From: Nitrospiraceae bacterium
GTDB taxonomy: Bacteria > Nitrospirota > Thermodesulfovibrionia > Thermodesulfovibrionales > UBA9159
DNA length: 5,553 bases
Assembly (NCBI GenBank): GCA_003453735.1
Contig: DMNE01000272.1
Coordinates: forward strand, 1-5,553
Direction: 5' to 3'
In this document: in pieces, positions 1 through 5,516 of the stretch
Position numbering within the stretch: the stretch's first letter is position 1
How the letters are laid out: every line of letters starts with the position of its first letter
Made by a program: the position numbers and the translations under genes
Notes under the pieces: model-generated
Seen by the model: only the letters and a program-made list of their open reading frames with translations
Databases searched by the model: none
Told to the model about the DNA's origin: nothing

Positions 1-16
1 TAATTCCACATTCGTG

Positions 17-24
17 CCTATCTG
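17..24. repeat. Left target site duplication of the IS21 element
   Basis: CCTATCTG lies directly before the left end of the element and is identical to the 8 bases after the right end. Eight bases is one of the duplication lengths known for IS21-family elements. The 16 bases before it (1-16) are the rest of the original DNA downstream of vapC. Confidence 0.93.
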
Positions 25-76
25 TGTAGATCGTAAAATACATTTGACCCCCTATCGGCATTTAAAATTGACCCCC
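25..76 (+). repeat. Left terminal inverted repeat of IS21 element
   Basis: Aligned by eye with the reverse complement of 2479-2529, about 41 of 52 positions agree with one gap. Shared blocks are the tip TGTAGAT, TTTGACCCC in the middle and TAAAA followed by TGACCCCC at the inner end. The block TTGACCCCC occurs twice within the end (44-52 and 68-76). Repeated internal blocks are typical transposase-binding sites of IS21-family ends. Confidence 0.88.
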
Positions 77-90
77 CAATAACCTATAAT
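62..90 (+). promoter_or_regulatory. Candidate istA promoter inside the left end
   Basis: A perfect -10 hexamer TATAAT is at 85-90. Seventeen bases upstream is TTAAAA (62-67), a 4-of-6 match to the -35 consensus. The predicted start of transcription is near 97. The -35 region overlaps the inner transposase-binding block of the left end, so IstA binding could repress it; that is inference. Confidence 0.5.
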
Positions 91-112
91 CTCCTTCCGA
101 AAGGGGAAGGAG
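91..112 (+). promoter_or_regulatory. Leader hairpin covering an istA ribosome binding site
   Basis: CTCCTTCC (91-98) is perfectly complementary to GGAAGGAG (105-112), with a 6-base loop GAAAGG. The 3' arm contains most of the Shine-Dalgarno sequence AAGGAGG (107-113). A transcript entering from outside would fold this hairpin and hide that site. A transcript begun at the element's own promoter (start near 97) would lack most of the 5' arm and leave it free. Confidence 0.6.
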
Positions 113-123
113 GGAATAAAGGG

Positions 124-1605
124 GTGATAAGCATGTATAAGTGGCAGCAGGTCAAGGCATTAAGAGCCCAAGGGGTATCAATCAAGAAGATAGCACGGAA
201 ATTAAAACTGTCGAAGAACACGGTCAGAAAATATCTGAGGAGCCCGGAGCCGCCGCAATTCAAAACCCGTGAATATGAAAAGCTTCTCGATCCATACGCT
301 GAGCAGGTAACAACAATGCTGGAAAAACACTATATAGGGACAAGGATATTCAATGAACTGGTTCGGATAGGCTACACGGGATCGCTGTCGTCGGTGCATC
401 GTTATATTGCCGATAAGCAAGAGGATGAAAAGATTAAGGCAAAGGTGACAACCAGGGTAGAGACAGACCCAGGGAAACAGATGCAATACGATTGGAAAGA
501 GTGGGACTTGCCGGTTGAGGGGAAATTGCTAAAGATCTATCTTCATGAGGTAGTTCTGAGTTACAGTCGCAAAAAATATTATGCCAGCTCCCTGAGTATA
601 ACCTCGCAGGATGTAATAAGGGCTATCGCCGGCGCTATCGATTATTTCGGCGGCTTTGCAGATGAACTGGTAATCGATAATCCAAAACAGATGGTTATAA
701 CGCACAGGAAGAACGGCATCGTATGCTATAACGATGATTTTTTAAAAGTTTGCGGACTGTATGGCATACAACCCAATGCCTGCCGTAATTATCGTGCCCG
801 GACAAAGGGCAAATCAGAAAGGCCGTTTTATTATTTGCAGGAGCACTTGCTGCGTGGTCTTGAAGTAAAGAGTCTGCCTGAATTTGATGGAAAACTTTCA
901 GCGTTTACCGAACAGTACAATGCACGGCCCCACAGCGATCTTAACGAACCTCCGGATGAGAGATTCATGAGGGAGAAGCCTCTTCTGAAAGAAATTCCTC
1001 AGATAGATCCGGCAATACTTTATGACAAACCTGTGAGAAAAATCAGCAATGACGGATATATATCATGGGATGGTGCGCTCTATCCGGTCGCAATGAAATA
1101 TGCCTTAAAGGATGTACGGGTAGATTCCGAATTTAACAAAATGATCAGGGTCTACGACCTGGGCGGCCAATTGATTGCAGAACATAGTGTTCGGCTTTTC
1201 GATAAAGCGATTCGTCCGGTGCATCCCGAGCATGATGAAATCAATAATGCCTATGCGAAGAAAAAGGAAACCTATCGTGCTGAAACAGTCAAAAAGTTCA
1301 TCGAAACCTTTCCACAATTAGGGGATCTCTATGTAGCGGGTCTCAGAACCGCCGTGACCGCCAATCTGTATTTTCATATTGCCGAGATCATGAAATATAC
1401 CCTTGTTTACAACACTGCTGACGTGGCAGCGGTACTTTCCGAGTGCATGGAAATCGGCGCATATCATAAAAACAGCGTGAAGCGGCTTCTGCAGAGCAGG
1501 GAACCCCAAAAACAATCATTGGAAATTCTCCATAAGCCCTGCATCATCCCCTCTGCCGATATCAGAAGGCCCTTATCTGATTATAAGGTGGAGGCTGCAC
1601 TATGA
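124..1605 (+). CDS. istA: IS21-family transposase IstA (DDE integrase)
   Basis: IstA catalyses strand cleavage and joining of the element's ends. From the GTG start at 124 it is 493 residues, a normal length for the family. Residues 6-40 form a helix-turn-helix DNA-binding domain (SIKKIARKLKLSKNTVRKYL). The rve/DDE catalytic core shows D123 in QYDW, D185 in VIDNPK and E232 in KGKSERPF. A C-terminal region follows, probably the beta-barrel and IstB-contact part. The GTG at 124 has AAGGAGG 10 bases upstream. An in-frame ATG at 133 has a weaker site (AAAGGGGTGAT) at good distance and is a credible alternative that drops three residues. The stop overlaps the istB start by four bases. No frameshift or missing catalytic residue is seen. 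Confidence 0.95.
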   Translation: MISMYKWQQVKALRAQGVSIKKIARKLKLSKNTVRKYLRSPEPPQFKTREYEKLLDPYAEQVTTMLEKHYIGTRIFNELVRIGYTGSLSSVHRYIADKQEDEKIKAKVTTRVETDPGKQMQYDWKEWDLPVEGKLLKIYLHEVVLSYSRKKYYASSLSITSQDVIRAIAGAIDYFGGFADELVIDNPKQMVITHRKNGIVCYNDDFLKVCGLYGIQPNACRNYRARTKGKSERPFYYLQEHLLRGLEVKSLPEFDGKLSAFTEQYNARPHSDLNEPPDERFMREKPLLKEIPQIDPAILYDKPVRKISNDGYISWDGALYPVAMKYALKDVRVDSEFNKMIRVYDLGGQLIAEHSVRLFDKAIRPVHPEHDEINNAYAKKKETYRAETVKKFIETFPQLGDLYVAGLRTAVTANLYFHIAEIMKYTLVYNTADVAAVLSECMEIGAYHKNSVKRLLQSREPQKQSLEILHKPCIIPSADIRRPLSDYKVEAAL

Positions 1606-2354
1606 GCGAAGAACTATACAACCAGATAGACGGCCATTTGAGGGTATTGAAATTCAAAGGGATGATTCCAATGTATCGGGAGCTGTCAGCTCGCGCTGCA
1701 GCCGGCAATCTCCTGTATGAAGAATATTTAGCGTTATTACTTGAAGAGGAGGTGAAGAGAAAGACGGAAGTTTCAGTAAAGACAAAGATTCAGTTGAGCC
1801 GGTTGCCGTACCAGAAGACATTGGAGGAGTTTGAATTCTCCTTTCAGCCGGCACTGAAAGAAAAGGAGGTGATTAAACTCAGCAGCCTGGACTTTATTGA
1901 GCAAAAAGAAAACGTGCTCTTTCTGGGACCTCCGGGCGTAGGGAAAACGCATCTTGCCGTAGGATTGGCGATGAAAGCCTGCATGGCAAGATACAGGGTA
2001 CTGTTCACGACAGCACAAAAACTCATAGAGGAATTGGTGCTTTCAAAAAGAGACGGCAGTATCATGGAAAAACTGATGGCATATTCCCGGCTTCATCTTC
2101 TGATAATCGATGAGCTCGGATATATGCCGATAACCAGGGAACAGGCAAACCTTCTGTTTCAGCTTATTTCGATCAGATATGAAAAGGGCTCCATTATTCT
2201 TACAAGTAATTATAACTTCGATGAATGGGGCAAGGTGTTTGATGATAACGTGGTTGCATCCGCCATCATCGACAGACTGGTGCATCACGCAAATGTCTTC
2301 TATATCACCGGCGGCAGCTATAGGCTGAAAAATAAACTGAAGAAGGCAAAATAA
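1602..2354 (+). CDS. istB: IS21-family helper ATPase IstB (AAA+)
   Basis: IstB is the AAA+ regulator that oligomerises on target DNA, selects the site and stimulates IstA. The 250-residue length is typical. An N-terminal helical domain (about 1-90) precedes the ATPase core. Walker A is GPPGVGKT (109-116), Walker B is LLIIDELGY (166-174, with D170 and E171), the sensor-1 region is TSNYNF (201-206), and a candidate arginine finger is R225 in AIIDRLVHH. The C-terminus is basic (RLKNKLKKAK). Translation is probably coupled to istA: the ATG sits in the ATGA overlap, and GGAGG lies at 1590-1594, seven bases upstream. All ATPase motifs are intact. Confidence 0.95.
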   Translation: MSEELYNQIDGHLRVLKFKGMIPMYRELSARAAAGNLLYEEYLALLLEEEVKRKTEVSVKTKIQLSRLPYQKTLEEFEFSFQPALKEKEVIKLSSLDFIEQKENVLFLGPPGVGKTHLAVGLAMKACMARYRVLFTTAQKLIEELVLSKRDGSIMEKLMAYSRLHLLIIDELGYMPITREQANLLFQLISIRYEKGSIILTSNYNFDEWGKVFDDNVVASAIIDRLVHHANVFYITGGSYRLKNKLKKAK

Positions 2355-2478
2355 AAAAACATCCGCTAACAGTGTCAAGCTTAAAAAGGGGGGATATGCA
2401 GATATGGGTTGGCTGAAAAAAATTGATTGTAGAGCTTCTGGCGAAGCCGATTTTCACTCAACTCATAGTTTTTCAGAA

Positions 2479-2529
2479 GGGGGTCACTTTTATTTGCGGA
2501 AAAGGGGTCAAAAGTCTTGACAATCTACA
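2479..2529 (-). repeat. Right terminal inverted repeat of IS21 element
   Basis: The reverse complement begins TGTAGATTGT and carries TTTGACCCC and then AAAAGTGACCCCC at the same distances as the left end. This gives two putative IstA binding blocks per end. The last base, 2529, abuts the target duplication. Confidence 0.88.
2517..2522 (+). promoter_or_regulatory. Outward-facing -35 box at the IS21 right end
   Basis: A perfect TTGACA lies 7 bases inside the right tip, pointing out of the element. In a tandem dimer with 1-3 spacer bases it would sit 17-19 bases before TAAAAT at 34-39 of the next copy's left end, a 5-of-6 match to -10. IS21 itself is known to form such a junction promoter. In the present flank no good -10 lies at the right distance (the hexamer after 17 bases is CCAATC). 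Confidence 0.5.
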
Positions 2530-2537
2530 CCTATCTG
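2530..2537. repeat. Right target site duplication of the IS21 element
   Basis: This is the second copy of CCTATCTG. On the minus strand it contains the TAG stop codon of vapC (2531-2533), so the toxin's last codons were kept when the element inserted. Confidence 0.93.
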
Positions 2538-2932
2538 CTCCAATCTGCAATCTTGAGATGCTTGATCTGTTTGAATTCACTGGTATTATTCGTGACTAGG
2601 ATAACGCTAAGGCTCAAGGCATGTGCTCCTATCAGCATGTCCATGGAACCAATGGGCTTGCCCTCTTTTTCGAGTACTGTCCGCACTTTTCCATAAGTTT
2701 CAGCTGCCTTCTCGTCGAAATCTGCGATTTCGAGTGGTAGGATGAACTCATCCAGGGCTTGGCGATTTTTTTCGACTTGCTGGCTCTTTTCTACGCCAAA
2801 CCTGAGTTCCGCAAGAGTGATAGAAGAAATGCCGATATCGCCAACAGAATGCGTCTTGAAGTGCCGAAGCACTTTCTCGGGCTTTTGCTTGATGAGATAG
2901 ATGCAGATGTTTGTATCAAGCATATATTTCAT
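2531..2932 (-). CDS. vapC: VapC toxin, PIN-domain ribonuclease
   Basis: This is the toxin of a type II toxin-antitoxin pair. VapC proteins are Mg-dependent RNases, and related enteric VapCs cut initiator tRNA. The 133-residue PIN domain shows the acidic metal-binding set: D6 in MLDTN, E42 in AELRFG, D98 in SMDMLIGAHAL and E119 in TNNTSEF, with N115/N116 nearby. Length is normal for the family. The chosen start is the ATG at 2932, which shares one base with the vapB stop (TGATG) and has AAGGGAG eight bases upstream; a TTG one codon earlier is less likely. The TAG stop lies inside the IS21 target duplication, so the protein is complete, but its natural 3' untranslated region is displaced by the insertion. 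The tRNA target is inferred from relatives only. Confidence 0.92.
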   Translation of the reverse strand: MKYMLDTNICIYLIKQKPEKVLRHFKTHSVGDIGISSITLAELRFGVEKSQQVEKNRQALDEFILPLEIADFDEKAAETYGKVRTVLEKEGKPIGSMDMLIGAHALSLSVILVTNNTSEFKQIKHLKIADWSR

Positions 2933-3159
2933 CAAAAAGACTCCCTTTTGGGGCTCTTCGGCTGTTTCCGTTCTGACATGAAGTCGGGCGTGAACTTATC
3001 CAGACTCTTCAGTAGCATATTCCACGACTCTTTTGCAGGGATTAACATGACGACGTTACCGGACTTTTTGATGTATACATGGTCATCCTCAAACCTGAAT
3101 TCCTTAGGAAGCCGGACCGCTTGGCTTTGACCATTTTGAAATAGTTTCGCTGTTTTCAT
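2932..3159 (-). CDS. vapB: VapB antitoxin, AbrB/SpoVT-type
   Basis: VapB neutralises VapC and, as the VapB-VapC complex, represses its own operon. The 75-residue protein starts MKTAKLFQNGQSQAVRLPKE, the typical swapped-hairpin AbrB-type DNA-binding domain (about 1-46). The C-terminal part (about 47-75, with W46, F56, F60) should thread into the toxin's active-site cleft. The frame stays open upstream to an ATG at 3243. The start at 3159 is preferred because AGGAGGTG (3164-3171) stands four bases before it, and because the extra 28 residues would read through the promoter. It is followed directly by vapC with a 1-base overlap, so the two are co-translated. The sequence fits the MvpA/VapB group well. 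Confidence 0.92.
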   Translation of the reverse strand: MKTAKLFQNGQSQAVRLPKEFRFEDDHVYIKKSGNVVMLIPAKESWNMLLKSLDKFTPDFMSERKQPKSPKRESF

Positions 3160-3176
3160 AGAACACCTCCTGCTTA

Positions 3177-3205
3177 AGTATATACTAAATATATATATCT
3201 TGCAA
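3177..3205 (-). promoter_or_regulatory. vapBC promoter with palindromic operator candidate
   Basis: On the minus strand TTGCAA (3200-3205) and TATACT (3177-3182) are separated by exactly 17 bases. The -10 is embedded in the perfect palindrome AGTATATACT (3177-3186), next to a run of alternating AT (3190-3198). VapB-VapC complexes are known to autoregulate by binding palindromes over their promoter, so this is the likely operator. The predicted transcription start near 3170 leaves a leader of only about 11 bases that begins with the ribosome binding site. Confidence 0.6.
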
Positions 3206-3308
3206 GCCCTGAACAGCATCCTTGAATGCCGAAAGTTTGACAATTATGGTTGACATCGAGACCGCTAAAAACCGGGGGAGGTGCCGATTTCTATGATAGA
3301 ATTTCTGT

Positions 3309-3578
3309 ATGGAGGATTTCGAAGAGCCAGTAGTCTATCAGTTTAAGGTCTCCCTGCTCCATGTTAGTCCTTTGATCTGGCGCCGTATCTTGGTCAAGAG
3401 CAATATCACCATAGCCGATTTCCATCATATTCTTCAAATAGTTATGGAATGGTATAATGACCACCTCCATCAGTTTGTCATTTATGGGAAATCCTACGGA
3501 ATTGCATACGATGGGGGAATGTCTTTTTCAGAAACACCACAGGCAGTAAGTTACCGGAAAGAAACACTTTACGGATAA
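3309..3578 (+). CDS. N-terminal fragment of pRiA4b ORF-3-like protein, probably a pseudogene
   Basis: The 89-residue product contains YQFKVSLLHVSPLIWRRI, then ITIADFHHILQIVMEW and DHLHQFVIYGKSYGI. This is the recognisable N-terminal half of the plasmid pRiA4b ORF-3-like family (also met as an IS1096 passenger), whose function is not established. Full-length members are usually about twice as long or more and continue with an FxYEYDFGD-type segment, which is absent here. The frame stops at 3578 and I find no continuation in other frames up to 3670. The ATG at 3309 has no good ribosome binding site; a strong one (GGGGGAGGTG, 3274-3283) instead serves an ATG at 3293 in another frame that stops after 17 codons. 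This suggests both a 5' frameshift and a 3' truncation. It is divergent from vapBC. Confidence 0.6.
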   Translation: MEDFEEPVVYQFKVSLLHVSPLIWRRILVKSNITIADFHHILQIVMEWYNDHLHQFVIYGKSYGIAYDGGMSFSETPQAVSYRKETLYG

Positions 3579-3670
3579 GTCGATAAAATAACCAAGCTCA
3601 CTTGCTGCCATGGAGCGCAGCGGAATAATAACGGTCAGGTACAGTACAGCGCCTTGTTGAACGGCTCTAT

Positions 3671-4426
3671 TCACTCAATGACGGTTTTAACCTTTATCCA
3701 ACAGCCACAATAGACGTCCCAAACCGTTGGTAAGTTCGATACCTGTTCCAACGAGCAAAACTTGCCCATCTTATGACTGAAGAAGGTTTCTTCGCAAAGT
3801 TCCAACTTCTCACACAACGCTCTAATCATTTTGTAATCGTATATTTTATGGGCATTAAAGGCTATGGAAGGAGCGCTTCTCGTTATTGTTGTAGTAAAAA
3901 TCAATATGCCATTAGGTTTCAACACTCTAACCATCTCGTTGAATGCCTTCTTGTCAGCGTCTAAATCAAATTCATCGCCGAATCTTCCCAATCCGAAGTG
4001 CTCTAAGGCACACAAAGATACGATGGCATCGAACGAATTCGATGGGATGTTTAGTTGTTTTGCATCAGATGTAAGAACGATTTCATTGTCTAAAGAAGAC
4101 TTCCTTTTTCGGACATCTAGGGTCGTTACTTTATAGCTTGCTAGCAGTCCCAGGAGGAAAATCCTATATGAACCTACATCCAAAATCGTTGTTGGATTTC
4201 TCTTTGAAAGGTTTCGTGTTGCAAACTCACACTCATAGTCAATATAGGACTGAGGATGGCTGCCGACATCGCATCTAAACTCTTGAAATACCTTAAATTC
4301 CTTGCTATTCCTACGCAGTTCATCCAACTGCCAATTGTATTGTTTCACAAAATCCTTAGGGACATGTTGCCCAGTACGAGATAGCCTGAGTCCTAGTAAG
4401 GAAAGCATTTTATTCACAGGATGCAT
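3671..4426 (-). CDS. SAM-dependent methyltransferase, class I, DUF268-like
   Basis: The 251-residue protein has a Rossmann-type methyltransferase core. Motif I is ILDVGSYRIF (81-90), the strand-2 acidic residue is D104 in TTLDVR, D121 lies in TSDAKQL, and FDAIVSLCALEH (132-143) is motif IV. The segment GLGRFGDEFDLDAD (145-158), then EMVRVLKPNG (164-173) and FNAHKIYD (190-197), resembles the DUF268 methyltransferases common in polysaccharide and glycolipid clusters. The N-terminus (KMLSLLGLRLSR) is also seen in such cluster proteins. The start at 4426 is supported by AAAGGAG (4436-4442) nine bases upstream. It stands alone here, convergent with the pRiA4b-like fragment, with no sugar genes beside it, so the substrate is unknown. 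No membrane segment is evident. Confidence 0.75.
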   Translation of the reverse strand: MHPVNKMLSLLGLRLSRTGQHVPKDFVKQYNWQLDELRRNSKEFKVFQEFRCDVGSHPQSYIDYECEFATRNLSKRNPTTILDVGSYRIFLLGLLASYKVTTLDVRKRKSSLDNEIVLTSDAKQLNIPSNSFDAIVSLCALEHFGLGRFGDEFDLDADKKAFNEMVRVLKPNGILIFTTTITRSAPSIAFNAHKIYDYKMIRALCEKLELCEETFFSHKMGKFCSLEQVSNLPTVWDVYCGCWIKVKTVIE

Positions 4427-5046
4427 ATCACATTTCTCCTTTCAATACGGTGATATTTGGCCGTCCAAGATTGATTCTTTATGCCGCGTGCAACATTTTG
4501 GAGAAATAACCCGTTAATCACACCGAACTGACTATGAAAATTGCATCAAAAACCTTTCCTGCAATAAAAGCTCACTCTTTGGCAATACTATATCACAAAC
4601 TGCAAATCTAAGAAATTGTGTTATCGAGTCTGGACTTTTTGTAGAAGATTACTCGAGGAAATCCACAGCTGTTGCTCTTTTTGATACCCGCTTGTTTGGA
4701 GGTACTCGATAGCTTAAAGATGATCCTAAAACTAAAATCATGAAGAAAGATTCAGGCAACGATCAGTATAAATTGTGAAGCTCTCGGATTGCCCCACTGT
4801 GCCTTGCCAAGAAGGCATTGAATCGAGACTTAAGCCGCCCTAAGAGTTCGCCGTTTTCCTCTCATGTTCCCGATCAGCCGCTCTTTTTTTGAGTCATCTG
4901 CCGTTTGTCAATTGCCCTCTGAAGGGTCATCGAATGCCCAAGGTACCGCCTTGAGTTATCATGAAAACCCCTGACTGCTGCAATTATTGTGCAGATCTAA
5001 TGAGGCTCCTATATAACTATTCAATATAATTATCTAGAGTGGATTC

Positions 5047-5111
5047 GGTGGCCGGATGGTTTTGTCGGTTCCGGGATGAGGGGCAACGAAGCTGTGGACA
5101 ACGCGGCCACC
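5047..5111. repeat. Inverted repeat / large stem-loop
   Basis: GGTGGCCG (5047-5054) is perfectly complementary to CGGCCACC (5104-5111) across a 49-base loop. Inside, CCGGA (5052-5056) and TCCGG (5070-5074) could form a competing smaller hairpin, so two folds are possible. Confidence 0.55.
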
Positions 5112-5151
5112 TGCCGTGAAGACATTGTACGTGTCAAAACCACAACTATGG

Positions 5152-5177
5152 GGGTGACTTGAGTCAATCAGCCACCC
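5152..5177. repeat. Stem-loop with nested palindrome
   Basis: GGGTG (5152-5156) pairs with CACCC (5173-5177). Within and overlapping it, TGACT (5155-5159) and AGTCA (5162-5166) form a short palindrome. Short arms make this weaker than its neighbours. Confidence 0.35.
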
Positions 5178-5238
5178 AGATAAAAGAAAGACCTTATGAG
5201 GGCCTTAACCGAGGAATTTCGACATTATAAGGGGCAAG

Positions 5239-5256
5239 TGACAATATATTGACAAT
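5239..5256. repeat. Direct repeat TGACAAT, 11 bases apart
   Basis: TGACAAT occurs at 5239-5245 and 5250-5256, about one helical turn apart, between the stem-loops. The spacing suits a protein-binding site on one DNA face, but seven bases is short and chance is possible. Confidence 0.3.
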
Positions 5257-5265
5257 TAGATCAGA

Positions 5266-5295
5266 ACCTCCCCAGCCCTAAAGGGCGAGGGAGGT
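5266..5295. repeat. Strong stem-loop, possible mobile-element end or RNA hairpin
   Basis: ACCTCCC (5266-5272) pairs perfectly with GGGAGGT (5289-5295). An inner helix GCCCT (5275-5279) / AGGGC (5282-5286) follows after a 2-by-2 mismatch. Twelve mostly GC pairs in 30 bases make this the most stable hairpin of the window. No T-run follows on the plus strand, so it is not a standard terminator there. Long GC hairpins of this kind occur at IS200/IS605-type ends, but no tnpA or tnpB is recognisable here. Confidence 0.6.
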
Positions 5296-5315
5296 CTGTG
5301 GCGGCAGGAGTCACT

Positions 5316-5338
5316 CAGGGCTCTCTCAGAGAGACCTG
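5316..5338. repeat. Stem-loop beside the strong hairpin
   Basis: CAGG (5316-5319) pairs with CCTG (5335-5338). After a 2-base bulge, TCTCT (5322-5326) pairs with AGAGA (5330-5334) around a CAG loop. It lies 20 bases from the hairpin at 5266-5295, and both could belong to one folded RNA or one element end. Confidence 0.45.
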
Positions 5339-5516
5339 TAGCATCCCCAGCCTTGAGTCCTACCCTGCGTGCGATCCAGCTGCACTACAGGAGTGAACTA
5401 CTTACCACCCAACGCAGGAAACGGTTGAAGTTGGGAGCTTCGCGATTCGCAGACACCAGCGCACTTGCGGGTATAGCCCACAGAACGTATTACCGAGAAT
5501 GCGCAGCAATCAGTTC

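Larger units (their letters stand above)
25..2529 (+). mobile_element. Complete IS21-family insertion sequence (about 2.5 kb)
   Basis: The element is bounded by imperfect inverted repeats beginning TGTAGAT at 25 and ending ATCTACA at 2529. An exact 8-bp direct repeat, CCTATCTG, lies immediately outside each end. It contains istA and istB in the standard order with overlapping stop and start, which defines the IS21 family; that family is known to make 4-8 bp target duplications. Length, gene order, ends and duplication all agree, so the borders can be given to the base. Both genes are intact and the duplication is perfect, which suggests a recent and potentially active insertion. It sits directly behind the vapC stop codon. 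Confidence 0.96.

Noticed and set aside
2043..2378. Open frame of 111 codons on the minus strand
   Set aside because: Antisense to istB, which has all AAA+ motifs; no independent support.
2434..2447. Small hairpin GCTTC-TGGC-GAAGC downstream of istB as a terminator
   Set aside because: Only five base pairs and a weak T-run (ATTTTC) several bases later; too weak to call a Rho-independent terminator.
2759..3130. Open frame of 123 codons on the plus strand
   Set aside because: Lies wholly antisense to vapB and vapC, has no ribosome binding site and no recognisable family; a shadow of the toxin-antitoxin genes.
3209..3243. Longer vapB starting at the ATG at 3243
   Set aside because: It would place the promoter, operator and ribosome binding site inside the coding region and add 28 residues not seen in the VapB family.
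3237..3255. Two TTGACA boxes (3237-3242, 3250-3255) as a promoter for the pRiA4b-like fragment
   Set aside because: Neither has a -10-like hexamer at 16-18 bases downstream.
3579..3670. Possible integron attC site in the sequence around CTTGTTGAACGGCTC
   Set aside because: A few bases recall attC ends, but I could not pair the outer and inner boxes into an attC fold, and there is no integrase or cassette pattern.
3864..4136. Open frame of 90 codons on the plus strand
   Set aside because: Antisense shadow of the methyltransferase, whose domain motifs and ribosome binding site are clear.
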